Source of the DNA: a virus
Direction: 5' to 3' (one strand)
DNA length: 47,822 nucleotides
Virus record (IMG/VR): IMGVR_UViG_3300050138_000170
Location: 1 to 47,822 of that record
The position numbers were made by a program, and so were the translations under genes. The notes under the pieces were generated by a model that worked only from the letters and a program-made list of their open reading frames with translations, was not told where the DNA came from and did no database searches. Shown here in pieces: positions 28,016 to 35,664 of the stretch; the stretch's first letter is position 1; each line of letters opens with the position of its first letter.

Positions 28016-28560
28016 GTGAGTTGTTTGGTTTTCAATCTTTAGAGGAGAATGAGTTCATAATTTCGGTTCCGTCTTTTCCTCAACCCGCGAACCTGCATCC
28101 CGGTGGGGAGGTTGCGTTAGGACCGTTGCCCGGGATTGAGTTGACAAAAGAGATTTACGAAATCCCCCATCCGCCGGCGGCGACATGGGGCCGTTCGTCG
28201 GACAGCATCCACGCCCGTCAGCTTGCCGCACTGACCGCACAGCGCGATGCGGCGAGTGAGGATGCGCGGGTCAAGGGGGATCGGGCCTCCAAGGCCGAGG
28301 CCCAGGTCGAGCAACTGAAAGACGAGCGCGACACCTGGTCGAGCGTTGCCCGGGGATGGCAAGAGCGGGCCTACATGACGGAGAGTCTGGTCGAGGCACT
28401 GCAAGACGCGCTCGCGTCCGTCATTGCGCTTGAGGTTGAAATAATGGGTCTCCACGACGCGCTGGCGAAGCGTCCGGCGGCATTCACCGACCCCGATGAG
28501 AAGCCGGAGCACAACCCGTTCCGCGAGTTCCCGGGCGATCGACGGATGATGGGTCGATGA
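28012..28560 (+). CDS. Coiled-coil protein, 182 aa
   Basis: ATG overlaps the previous stop. First 60 residues with T-rich codons, then a classic heptad coiled coil, QLAALTAQRDAASEDARVKGDRASKAEAQVEQLKDERDTW, and an acidic C-terminus. Probably oligomeric; function unknown. Confidence 0.55.
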   Translation: MSELFGFQSLEENEFIISVPSFPQPANLHPGGEVALGPLPGIELTKEIYEIPHPPAATWGRSSDSIHARQLAALTAQRDAASEDARVKGDRASKAEAQVEQLKDERDTWSSVARGWQERAYMTESLVEALQDALASVIALEVEIMGLHDALAKRPAAFTDPDEKPEHNPFREFPGDRRMMGR

Positions 28561-28619
28561 CCTATCGCGTGGCGACCGGCAAGAAGATCAGGAAGCTGCT
28601 CAACCCGGAGATGGAATGA
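28557..28619 (+). CDS. Possible 20-residue peptide
   Basis: ATG overlaps the previous stop and encodes MTYRVATGKKIRKLLNPEME. Very short and basic; may simply be the tail of the transcript. Followed by a hairpin. Confidence 0.25.
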   Translation: MTYRVATGKKIRKLLNPEME

Positions 28620-28623
28620 AAAA

Positions 28624-28645
28624 CGGCCCCGATATCCAGGGGCCG
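28624..28645 (-). terminator. Terminator, active on the minus strand
   Basis: CGGCCCC (28624-28630) pairs with GGGGCCG (28639-28645). On the minus strand it is followed by TTTTT; on the plus strand there is no T-run. It lies after the stop of the convergent gene at 28689. Confidence 0.7.
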
Positions 28646-28688
28646 CCTCCGTCTATAATATAAGGTGTGGCTGATCGGCGGCGGGTGT

Positions 28689-28931
28689 TCACTGACCCTC
28701 CGTCCGGAGCCATTCCTGGACCATTCCATCCCAGGTTTCAGCGCGTCCAGATCCGCTATGTGACGCGTCTTCGACGTAGGCGGCTTCCATCTCAGGCGTG
28801 GACACGAGCGGGCCGATGAACAAGCCCTCGGTCTTCAGGCGAGCGAACAGCAACTCGGCCATGGCGGATGCACTGAGGGTAAAGGTGTATGGTTGGAGGA
28901 TCCACTTCTCGACAACTTCTCGCGGCGACAT
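28689..28931 (-). CDS. Hypothetical protein, 80 aa
   Basis: AAGGAG six bases before ATG 28931. MSPREVVEKWILQPYTFTLSASAMAELLFARLKTEGLFIG and an acidic tail. No family recognised. Transcribed towards the terminator at 28624 and divergent from the gene at 29004. Confidence 0.55.
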   Translation of the reverse strand: MSPREVVEKWILQPYTFTLSASAMAELLFARLKTEGLFIGPLVSTPEMEAAYVEDASHSGSGRAETWDGMVQEWLRTEGQ

Positions 28932-29003
28932 GGCGATCTCCTTGATCATTCTCTTGCCTGATCATATTCTCAGGGTTATGATCTTGACGCAAGGAGAAAG
29001 ATA

Positions 29004-29387
29004 ATGAGCGAACACACACTCGCCCCGGGATATTGCACCGGGGCCGCCGTAGATGGCGCCTGGCAGCGCGGGTTTGACCTGTCAGGGGCGGATTGGCGCG
29101 CGGTATTCCTGGCGATCACTGATCATTTTGCAACAGATGGAAAACGTTGCGATCGAGATCATGTCGCTGCTGAATATGTTGGACAGATACGCGACGGCAT
29201 GGAGCGTTGGACGATCAGCTTTTCTGGGCGGCAGTTCGACGCGCTTTACGACCCTTTCCGGGCTGTCGTTTACCGGGTCGTCGATGGAGCCCAGCCTTTA
29301 CAAACCATGATTGACGCCCAACCGCCACCAGACCCTCCGTCGCTGTCGGCAGAGGCGTCTTCCGCTTCTTTGGTTTTTTCGGCTTAG
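29004..29387 (+). CDS. Hypothetical protein, 127 aa
   Basis: AAGGAGAAAG precedes ATG 29004. WQRGFDLSGADWRAVFLAITDHFATDGKRCDRDHVAAEY is a globular start, then ISFSGRQFDALYDPFRAVVYRVVDG. The last ~35 codons overlap a convergent gene and are Pro/Ser-rich. No family recognised. Confidence 0.5.
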   Translation: MSEHTLAPGYCTGAAVDGAWQRGFDLSGADWRAVFLAITDHFATDGKRCDRDHVAAEYVGQIRDGMERWTISFSGRQFDALYDPFRAVVYRVVDGAQPLQTMIDAQPPPDPPSLSAEASSASLVFSA

Positions 29388-29796
29388 GTTTGCGGCCGAC
29401 CTTGCGGAGTTTGCCGGCGTGATCCGGCGGCACAGGTTCGTACGCATACATGGGTTGAGGTTGGGGGCCTCGGTTGCGCACCCGCAGAGCGATCGTGGCG
29501 GCGTCCATTTTCCTGTTGTTCGCGGCAAATGCGCGGCTGTCTGGCGGCCTGCGCAATCCTAAGTGCGATGCCATCATCCGGCACTGCCATTCGGTCACCA
29601 GTTTTGGCGCGGGGAACGCATTGATCCGGTCGATGATGTCCCAGCAGGGTTTATGGGAACCCCAATGGCGCCGAAGAGATGCTACCCTTTGGCCGCCCGG
29701 CCAGTAATTATCGATGACGAACGGGGTGATGCGCCGCGGCTTGCGCCGGTAGCCGCCCTTTGACCGCGTGACAGGCTTCGGAACGATCCTTGTCAA
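29215..29796 (-). CDS. Basic DNA-binding-like protein, 193 aa
   Basis: FVIDNYWPGGQRVASLRRHWG, then WDIIDRINAFPAPKLVTEWQCRMMASHLGLRRP, suggests an HTH of the kind that ends RA..LGLRRP in phage regulators. Very basic C-terminus, KPKPKKPKKRK. Overlaps the convergent gene at 29004-29387 by about 170 bases; its last part may not be conserved. Confidence 0.5.
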   Translation of the reverse strand: MTRIVPKPVTRSKGGYRRKPRRITPFVIDNYWPGGQRVASLRRHWGSHKPCWDIIDRINAFPAPKLVTEWQCRMMASHLGLRRPPDSRAFAANNRKMDAATIALRVRNRGPQPQPMYAYEPVPPDHAGKLRKVGRKPKPKKPKKRKTPLPTATEGLVAVGRQSWFVKAGLHRRPGKRQPGKGRKARRTAAQKS

Positions 29797-29815
29797 ATGA
29801 CTACCTGAAACGCCT

Positions 29816-30157
29816 TCACCGCAGCCCGCGCCGGCGTTTCGGTGATGCCTTCTCGGGTTTCGCGGGTTCGCCCAGAACGCTCTGGATCAGCCGATGCCCG
29901 GCGTCCGTCACCGTGAACACGGATGTTCGGCGGTCTCCGGGGATCTGACTGCGTTTGATCAACCCGTCATTCGACATTTTCAACCCCGCCCGCGAGATTA
30001 CCGGCCGGAACCAATTGAAGTGGATGGCGAGTTCGCGCACCTGACGATCACGATCCAAGGTCGTCACGGCGCAATGAAACAGGATCGCAGCCTGCCGAAG
30101 GGTCATATCCGGACACGCTTCTGCAAGAACGTTGAAGCCTTCGGTAATCGTATGCAT
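29816..30157 (-). CDS. MarR-like winged-helix protein, 113 aa
   Basis: ATG 30157 follows GGGAGACC. MTLRQAAILFHCAVTTLDRDRQVRELAIHFNWFRPVISRAGLKMSNDGLIKRSQIPGDRRTSVFTVTDAG is a winged helix of the MarR type: HTH then wing, then a basic tail. Probably a regulator of neighbouring genes. Confidence 0.65.
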   Translation of the reverse strand: MHTITEGFNVLAEACPDMTLRQAAILFHCAVTTLDRDRQVRELAIHFNWFRPVISRAGLKMSNDGLIKRSQIPGDRRTSVFTVTDAGHRLIQSVLGEPAKPEKASPKRRRGLR

Positions 30158-30188
30158 TAATGTCGGTCTCCCGTGTGATGATGATAAT

Positions 30189-30216
30189 TCTATACGGTCG
30201 AAGTTCATAACCGCAA
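30189..30216 (-). promoter_or_regulatory. Candidate promoter for the MarR-like gene
   Basis: On the minus strand TTGCGG is 16 bases from TATAGA, about 30 bases before the start codon. Moderate match only. Confidence 0.35.
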
Positions 30217-30357
30217 GAGGATGATTGACAGAGGGACGTCGCCTGGATCACTGTCCGCCTGTTCCTTTCCCGGAACACATCTGAACCTTGGCCGCGCCGT
30301 CAGACCAACCCAATGTGCCAATGGACGAGGCGGCGCGGTCCTTTCATCGGATAAGAT

Positions 30358-30597
30358 ATGGCGAATGGCCCCTACAGCCGGATCGTGATCAAGCGGGCCA
30401 ATGGCCGCACCGAGATTATCGGTCGAGCCGGACACCTGGATCCCAACCGTATGGTCCGTGAACTGGCGCCCTTTGGCGACGTGCTCGCCGTCCGTCACGA
30501 GCAGGCCGAAGGGAACGGGCCGCCGACGACGGTAGCCATCCATACCATCCGGCTTACTCCAGCGCAGATCAAACAGCGGGCGAAGGGCAACGGTTGA
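30358..30597 (+). CDS. Hypothetical protein, 79 aa
   Basis: First gene of the late structural block. GGATAAGAT precedes ATG 30358. SRIVIKRANGRTEIIGRAGHLDPNRMVRELAPFGDVLAV is beta-rich. Stop overlaps the next start. No family recognised. Confidence 0.55.
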   Translation: MANGPYSRIVIKRANGRTEIIGRAGHLDPNRMVRELAPFGDVLAVRHEQAEGNGPPTTVAIHTIRLTPAQIKQRAKGNG

Positions 30598-31094
30598 TGC
30601 CATTGACATCTGGCACCTCAGGCCGAACTCGTAGTAAGAATATTGCCGAGATGATCCGGGCGGGTCACCCGGCGAAGCAAGCCGAGGCCGCCGCCTACCG
30701 CGAGCAGCGGGCAAGCAAATCAAAGGTATCCCACAGGAGTTCCAAAATGCCCGAGAATTCAAGTCACGCGCCCGGCCGGGAAATCAGCGGAGAAGGCGGC
30801 GCGGTCCGCCAGCGCCACCGTATGGGTGAAGGAGAAGGAGCCATGAAGGGCGAAAACTTCGGCGTCGGCTCCATGCCGGGGACGCATATCGTCGGCAACC
30901 ACGGCGACCACATGCCCCATGACGGCATGCACCTGGCCGACGAACACCGCTCCGGACCGCCCGCCCTCGACCAAGGGAAGGGAATGATGGGAGCAACAGC
31001 CCATTCGCATCACGGCCCTCATCATCATCACAGCGACAAGATGTCCGAGGAAACGCGGCCGCATCACATCGACGGCAAGAAGCACAGCAAGTAG
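30597..31094 (+). CDS. His-rich phage protein with SKNIAEMIRAG motif, 165 aa
   Basis: MPLTSGTSGRTRSKNIAEMIRAGHPAKQAEAAAYREQR is a common phage small-protein N-terminus (T.GTS...S.NI..M...G...QA.A.A). The second half has many His (HSHHGPHHHHSDKMS) and Gly/Met, possibly metal-binding. The N-terminal part and the His-rich part may be two fused units. Function unknown. Confidence 0.6.
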   Translation: MPLTSGTSGRTRSKNIAEMIRAGHPAKQAEAAAYREQRASKSKVSHRSSKMPENSSHAPGREISGEGGAVRQRHRMGEGEGAMKGENFGVGSMPGTHIVGNHGDHMPHDGMHLADEHRSGPPALDQGKGMMGATAHSHHGPHHHHSDKMSEETRPHHIDGKKHSK

Positions 31095-31097
31095 CCG

Positions 31098-31310
31098 ATG
31101 GCAAAGCCCGAGGCGCCCGCCGAGAAAGTCAGAGTCCGAAGGATCGATAACGGCTTCCTGGTGACGCGGGCTGGCGTGACGCCTCGCGGCAAGGTCTACC
31201 ACCGCGAGGAATACGCGGCCGAACGGCCCGGAACCAAGCCGGCCGCCGCCGCCGCCCCGAAAGGCAAGCCGCCGGCGCGCGAAGTGGGCTTCCTGAAAAA
31301 AAGGAGTTGA
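31098..31310 (+). CDS. Hypothetical basic protein, 70 aa
   Basis: Starts three bases after the previous stop. MAKPEAPAEKVRVRRIDNGFLVTRAGVTPRGKVYHREEYAAERPG is a small beta-like domain, then an Ala/Pro/Lys tail. No family recognised. Confidence 0.55.
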   Translation: MAKPEAPAEKVRVRRIDNGFLVTRAGVTPRGKVYHREEYAAERPGTKPAAAAAPKGKPPAREVGFLKKRS

Positions 31311-31312
31311 CG

Positions 31313-32062
31313 ATGGTTGACGAACCCGTGCTGGCCCCGGTCCCGAACATCACCTTTCACGCGCTGTCCGATCAGCCGACCAAGGTTTTCGTCCACCTCG
31401 GAGACAAGATCCGGACGTTCACCGAAGGTAGCATCGCCCGGTTGCGAGTGACGCTGAAAAACGTTCTGATCGCTGAGTTCGGCATGCAACAAGACAATGC
31501 CGAGAGTTACGCCAATGAGGCCGTTGACGCCGATGGCATCAAAGCAGCCGAGCCCGACCATATCGCGCTGCTCCAGGAACAGCTCGCCGATACCGACAAG
31601 CAGTTGACCGACATGACCGCGGCAAAAATGATAGCTGATGCCAATCTCAGCCAGATGCGGGACGAACTGAAGGTTGCCCGGAACGACATCGCCGGCATGA
31701 AGGCCGAGATGGTCAAGGTGGAGCACGACACAGAAGATGCGGCTCAGCCGGGGGGTGTCATACTTCCGCCGCCTGCGACCGATCCGCCCCAGATACCGGC
31801 AGCCGCGATGAGGACGGCGGCTACCGGCGGCGGCGGGTCCGCTTCAACGCCCGTGCCTGTCCCGGCCGATGTCGCAGCGCTGATGCCAGTCGGGGAAACG
31901 CAACCGCACGATCCGCGGGGACCCCACGTTCCAGGCGCGGAAGCCGCTTCGGTGTTCGCTCGGGAGCCTCCGGTGATGCTGGCCCCGCCGCCGCCGGCGC
32001 CAGACGTTTCGGTTACGAAGCCATCCGACAGTGCAAAGGGAACGGAAAATGGCCAGGACTGA
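31313..32062 (+). CDS. Hypothetical coiled-coil and Pro-rich protein, 249 aa
   Basis: AAGGAG precedes ATG 31313. Residues ~80-145 form a coiled coil (LLQEQLADTDKQLTDMTAAKMIADANLSQMRDELKVARND), followed by a disordered Pro/Gly/Ala tail. Possibly virion-associated; no family recognised. Confidence 0.5.
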   Translation: MVDEPVLAPVPNITFHALSDQPTKVFVHLGDKIRTFTEGSIARLRVTLKNVLIAEFGMQQDNAESYANEAVDADGIKAAEPDHIALLQEQLADTDKQLTDMTAAKMIADANLSQMRDELKVARNDIAGMKAEMVKVEHDTEDAAQPGGVILPPPATDPPQIPAAAMRTAATGGGGSASTPVPVPADVAALMPVGETQPHDPRGPHVPGAEAASVFAREPPVMLAPPPPAPDVSVTKPSDSAKGTENGQD

Positions 32063-32228
32063 ATCAAAGCACGCCGATCCCCGGATGGCCCATCATTCCG
32101 GGGCGCATGCCCACATGCCGCCAATGCAAGCGGCGCCACCGGTGATGATGCCGCCCGCCGCCGCGCCCGCCGTCGCCGCACCGGATCCAACTTTGCCGGC
32201 CGCGCCCGTCGCGCCACAAGGAACCTGA
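32049..32228 (+). CDS. Pro/Ala/His-rich small protein, 59 aa
   Basis: Overlaps the preceding gene. MARTESKHADPRMAHHSGAHAHMPPMQAAPPVMMPP followed by PAAAPAVAAPDP repeats. Disordered. No family recognised. Confidence 0.45.
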   Translation: MARTESKHADPRMAHHSGAHAHMPPMQAAPPVMMPPAAAPAVAAPDPTLPAAPVAPQGT

Positions 32229-32232
32229 TCCC

Positions 32233-32418
32233 ATGGCCACCAACAATGCCGATTACGCGTACCATCCGCCGTCCGGCGCCGCCTACAAGCCGCCAGACGC
32301 TGATCCAACAATGGAGGGGCAGCCGCCCAATCAGGACGCCGAGACACACGACGTTGTTCGTGATCAGAGTCGACTCGGCGGCGTGCGCGCGCTGAACCTG
32401 CCAGATCGAGGAGCCTGA
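32233..32418 (+). CDS. Hypothetical small protein, 61 aa
   Basis: MATNNADYAYHPPSGAAYKPPDADPTMEGQPPNQDAETH. Disordered, acidic; start four bases after the previous stop. No family recognised. Confidence 0.45.
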   Translation: MATNNADYAYHPPSGAAYKPPDADPTMEGQPPNQDAETHDVVRDQSRLGGVRALNLPDRGA

Positions 32419-32422
32419 TCCC

Positions 32423-32650
32423 ATGGCCAAGAAACACCCCGGCGACGACGGCGATTGGTGTCTCGACTCGGCCTCGCCTGAGCCGATGACCATCCGCGAA
32501 CGCCTCAACACGCTGCTGACGCCGCCCGATCCCGGCTGTGTCCGCGTGATGGAGGCCGAGGAAGCGTTCCTCCGCTCCGTCAAGCCGTTCACCACGAAAC
32601 GGTTCACCGACCGCCGGCCGATCCCGGGCCGTGACAAGCTGATCCCGTGA
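32423..32650 (+). CDS. Hypothetical small protein, 75 aa
   Basis: MAKKHPGDDGDWCLDSASPEPMTIRERLNTLLTPPDP and a basic C-terminus FTTKRFTDRRPIPGRDKL. Stop overlaps the next GTG start. No family recognised. Confidence 0.5.
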   Translation: MAKKHPGDDGDWCLDSASPEPMTIRERLNTLLTPPDPGCVRVMEAEEAFLRSVKPFTTKRFTDRRPIPGRDKLIP

Positions 32651-32859
32651 AGAAAGAGGACACGGCCACGGCGGCGCGGCACGCCATCTACAAAGCTGGA
32701 ACGGCGACCCGCCAACAGGTGGCAGACGGCACGATCGGCGAGGAGTCACTGAAGGCCAAGGGGTTTGTGAAGAGCCCCGAGACCGGCGACTGGCGCCGGT
32801 TGCCTGCCGTGAAGGTTGATGCGCAGACCTTATTCGAATGCCTCTTGGTCGGGTTCTGA
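32647..32859 (+). CDS. Hypothetical small protein, 70 aa
   Basis: GTG start. MKKEDTATAARHAIYKAGTATRQQVADGTIGEESLKAKGF, then a short strand-rich C-terminus. No family recognised. Confidence 0.45.
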   Translation: MKKEDTATAARHAIYKAGTATRQQVADGTIGEESLKAKGFVKSPETGDWRRLPAVKVDAQTLFECLLVGF

Positions 32860-32906
32860 TGCCAATAACCACTGGCAATGCACCGAAGGCGCTTAGCGGA
32901 GGTACC

Positions 32907-33098
32907 ATGGCAACGCAGCCGAAGAAGTGGATGGCCGGGGTCGTAAAGCATCCCGGCGCGCTTCATGCCGCCCTGGGCGTAAAACAAGGCCATAAAATTC
33001 CAGCCAAGAAGATGGCCGAGGCCCGGCATTCCAAGAGCCCGCGCGTCCGTAAAATGGCCGGTCTGGCCAAGGCATTTGCGCACGCCCATCATCCGTAA
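32907..33098 (+). CDS. Small basic phage protein, 63 aa
   Basis: GGAGGT precedes ATG 32907. MATQPKKWMAGVVKHPGALHAALGVKQGHKIPAKKMAEA resembles small phage proteins with a WM..AV.HPGAL..... core found before terminase. Shares one base with the terL start (TAATG). Confidence 0.55.
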   Translation: MATQPKKWMAGVVKHPGALHAALGVKQGHKIPAKKMAEARHSKSPRVRKMAGLAKAFAHAHHP

Positions 33099-34588
33099 TG
33101 GCGATCTACAACTGCTCCGACATGCCGACCATCGGAGCTTTTTTCGACTCGGACGCATTTATCAGGGGCCTATCGGGGCCATTTGGCTCCGGGAAAAGTT
33201 CAGCGTGCGCGATCGAAATAGCCCAGAGGGGCGTAGCCGTTCCACGCGGGCCGGACGGTGTTCGGCGCAGTCGGTATGCTGTCGTGAGGTCGACCAGCAA
33301 GCAGCTGGAGGACACCACCGAGCGTACATGGCTGAGTTGGTTTCCACCCCACCAGTTCGGCGACTGGACACCATCGAAGCACAATTACACGATCCGCAAC
33401 CTGAAAGGGGAAGGTGACGACCGGGGCGCCGAGGTCGAAGTGCTCTTCCGCGCGCTGGACCGGCCCGACCAGATCCGCGATCTTCTGTCGCTCGATCTGA
33501 CCGGCGCCTGGGTGAACGAAGGGCGCGAGACGCCCTGGCAAATCATCGACGCATTGCAGGGGCGCCTTGGCCGATATCCCCGCCGTCAGGACGTTCCGGT
33601 GTTCTGGTCCGGCTTGTGGATGGACACCAATCAGCCTGACGTTGACTCAGAATGGTTCAAGTTTTTCGAGGAGACCGACCATTCCGAGGCGGTCGCGAAG
33701 TTGGCCAAGGTTCCGGATTTCACGGGTCTGACCGTCGAGACGTACCGGGCGTTGTTCAAACAGCCATCCGGCCTGTCTGCCGCGGCGGAAAATCTTCGGA
33801 ACCTGCCGCCCGGGTATTATGAACGTCTCGCCATTGGGAAGAGCCCGGAGTGGATCCGGATCTACATTCACGGCGAATATGGCTTCGAGATGGACGGAAA
33901 GGCCGTCTGGCCGGAGTATTCGGATGATATTCATTGCCCGGAGAAGAAGGAAAATTGGCCAAAGCCGATCAGGAATCTGCCGATCGTCCGTGGCTGGGAT
34001 AGCAGCGGCCTGACGCCGGCATGTGTGTTTACCCAGATCACGCCGCGCGGCCAGTGGATCGTTTTTGACGAGATCGTGGCTACTGAGATGGGCGCTACCA
34101 CGATCGGTGAGGCGGTGCTCGACCATAGCGCGCGGTATTATCCGGGCTTCGAGTTCTGGGACGTTGGAGATCCGGCGGGTATGTCGCGCTCGCCCACCGA
34201 CATGCGGACCTATTTCGACGTGCTGCACGCGCTCGGCATTCCGATCGAACCGGCCATTCAGACCCTGGAGATCAGGCTTGAGTCAGTTCGTAAGCCGCTC
34301 CGTATGCTGAAAGAGGGGCGCCCGCAATTCGTGCTGCACCCGCGCTGCAAGATTCTTCGGAGAGCCTTTCTCGGTGGATATCACTACAGAAAACTTCGAA
34401 TTACCGGCGATCGGTTCACGACGGTCCCAGACAAGAATTCATTTTCTCATGTGGCGGACGCGCTGGGATATGCCGCCACCCGGGTGTTCGGCTCCGGCAT
34501 CCTGACTGGGCCGCAGTTTGATGCGGCACGGCAGAGAGATTACGAAGGAATATCAGCGGGCCGACGCTCGACTGTCACGGGATATTAG
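33098..34588 (+). CDS. terL: Terminase large subunit, 496 aa
   Basis: ATP-driven DNA packaging motor with nuclease. Walker A is GPFGSGKSS at residues 27-35; RYAVVRSTSKQLEDTTERTW and LDLTGAWVNEGRE (Walker B-like) follow. The RuvC-type nuclease has RGWDSSG (first Asp), FWDVGDPAG, and a C-terminal SHVADALGYAATRVF with the last metal-binding Asp. Full-length by family standards. Its last bases overlap the truncated HNH gene on the other strand. Confidence 0.9.
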   Translation: MAIYNCSDMPTIGAFFDSDAFIRGLSGPFGSGKSSACAIEIAQRGVAVPRGPDGVRRSRYAVVRSTSKQLEDTTERTWLSWFPPHQFGDWTPSKHNYTIRNLKGEGDDRGAEVEVLFRALDRPDQIRDLLSLDLTGAWVNEGRETPWQIIDALQGRLGRYPRRQDVPVFWSGLWMDTNQPDVDSEWFKFFEETDHSEAVAKLAKVPDFTGLTVETYRALFKQPSGLSAAAENLRNLPPGYYERLAIGKSPEWIRIYIHGEYGFEMDGKAVWPEYSDDIHCPEKKENWPKPIRNLPIVRGWDSSGLTPACVFTQITPRGQWIVFDEIVATEMGATTIGEAVLDHSARYYPGFEFWDVGDPAGMSRSPTDMRTYFDVLHALGIPIEPAIQTLEIRLESVRKPLRMLKEGRPQFVLHPRCKILRRAFLGGYHYRKLRITGDRFTTVPDKNSFSHVADALGYAATRVFGSGILTGPQFDAARQRDYEGISAGRRSTVTGY

Positions 34589-34774
34589 GAACCTCGTCCA
34601 AATTCCCCGTGAAGGCGAGCTGCGGCCTATGTTCAGCGTGTGCCATGCGTTGAATGTGCGCAGAAACCGGAAGTCTGACTTTGGTCTGGGCCACCAAAAA
34701 AGCTCACCCGTCTCTGAGTTGTATTCGAGACGGTTGCGTAGGTCTTCCTGAGAAGGTAATGATCGGACAGCCAT
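34553..34774 (-). pseudogene. HNH homing endonuclease remnant (N-terminal part)
   Basis: Antisense to the late block. GGAGGAAAAG precedes ATG 34774. LPSQEDLRNRLEYNSETGELFWWPRPKSDFRFLRTFNAWHTLNIGR matches the N-terminal section of phage HNH endonucleases (L...YD.ETG.L.W..RP.S.F...R.FN.WN...AG). The HNH core is missing: after ~50 residues the frame runs into terL antisense. Probably the leftover of a homing gene once inserted beside terL. Confidence 0.65.
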
Positions 34775-34878
34775 CTTTTCCTCCAGGCAAGGAATTCGTG
34801 GTCAGGGGCGGTCTGGCGGTTGCACGCCGGGCCGTCCTGCATTCTACTACGAAAACGATACCGAACAAGGATGAACTG

Positions 34879-35178
34879 ATGCCTGATGAAATCGAAGACG
34901 AGCCGTTGAACGGTCTGGGCACCCTGGCCCCGGTAAAGTCCAGTCTTTTGCTGTTCAAGGCGCGCGGCACATGCGCCGGCTGTGAGTTCAGTGCCAAGGA
35001 AGGCGTCGATCGCGTCTGCCGGTTCGAGCCGCCTGAGGTCTTCATGTTTCTGGTCCCAACGATGGTGCCCGGGACGCGTGGGCCGCAACAAGGTCTCTCG
35101 CCGCAATCGTTCACGCAATTTCCCATCGTGCAGGATGGCCAGTGGTGCGGTAGGTATGAGGACAGGGCGTTGCGGTGA
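34879..35178 (+). CDS. Cys-containing protein, 99 aa
   Basis: AAGGATG precedes ATG 34879. ARGTCAGCEFSAKEGVDRVCRFEPPEVFMFLVP has three Cys that could bind zinc. It ends GQWCGRYEDRALR. Longer upstream readings cross the HNH remnant and are unlikely. No family recognised. Confidence 0.5.
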   Translation: MPDEIEDEPLNGLGTLAPVKSSLLLFKARGTCAGCEFSAKEGVDRVCRFEPPEVFMFLVPTMVPGTRGPQQGLSPQSFTQFPIVQDGQWCGRYEDRALR

Positions 35179-35180
35179 TC

Positions 35181-35645
35181 ATGGTCCCGCGCATCACCGG
35201 TGAACTTGTGCGGCTGCGCCAGGCCAATGCGGCGACTGCCGGCGGACCGCTCGCTGAAGTACCGATTGACGTTGAACTCACTGTGTTCGAGCAGTACCCG
35301 CCGGCACTGCGGTGCGCGTTCAATGAAACCGCGACCAAGGTGAATTGCCTCGCGTTCGTCGACCACTACAACTGGGCGGTCCGGCAGGGCTTCAGTTATG
35401 AGCCGACGTTGCGCAAACTCCACGATATGGAACGGAACGAGATTGCGGTGTTTGCCGGCCAGTTCCGCGCTCAGCATAAGTGTGATCTGCCTCACACTGC
35501 CGCTGGCGCCACGGTGCAGCGTTACGGCGACCTTGGGCCGAGCCGTCATCCGCCGCGGCGAACCGGAAAACCGATCCTTCAAAGGCGCGCCAGAAAACGC
35601 CGCTTTCGGAACTATGTCCCGGCTGTGATAGAGATGTCGGCCTGA
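35181..35645 (+). CDS. Hypothetical protein, 154 aa
   Basis: ATG 35181 (GTG 35175 is an alternative overlapping the previous stop). PRITGELVRLRQANAATAGGPLAEVPIDVELTVFEQYPP and KVNCLAFVDHYNWAVRQGFSYEPTLRKLHDMERN. Very basic C-terminus. No family recognised. Confidence 0.5.
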   Translation: MVPRITGELVRLRQANAATAGGPLAEVPIDVELTVFEQYPPALRCAFNETATKVNCLAFVDHYNWAVRQGFSYEPTLRKLHDMERNEIAVFAGQFRAQHKCDLPHTAAGATVQRYGDLGPSRHPPRRTGKPILQRRARKRRFRNYVPAVIEMSA

Positions 35646-35664
35646 CCACGGAGGTCTACCGCCG

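Noticed and set aside
30205-30762. 185-aa minus-strand frame over the genes at 30358 and 30597
   Set aside because: Shadow of the plus-strand genes, which have proper starts and four-base overlaps.
31744-32908. Minus-strand frames of 270-320 aa
   Set aside because: Produced by G+C-rich, Pro/Ala codon-rich plus-strand genes in the opposite frame.
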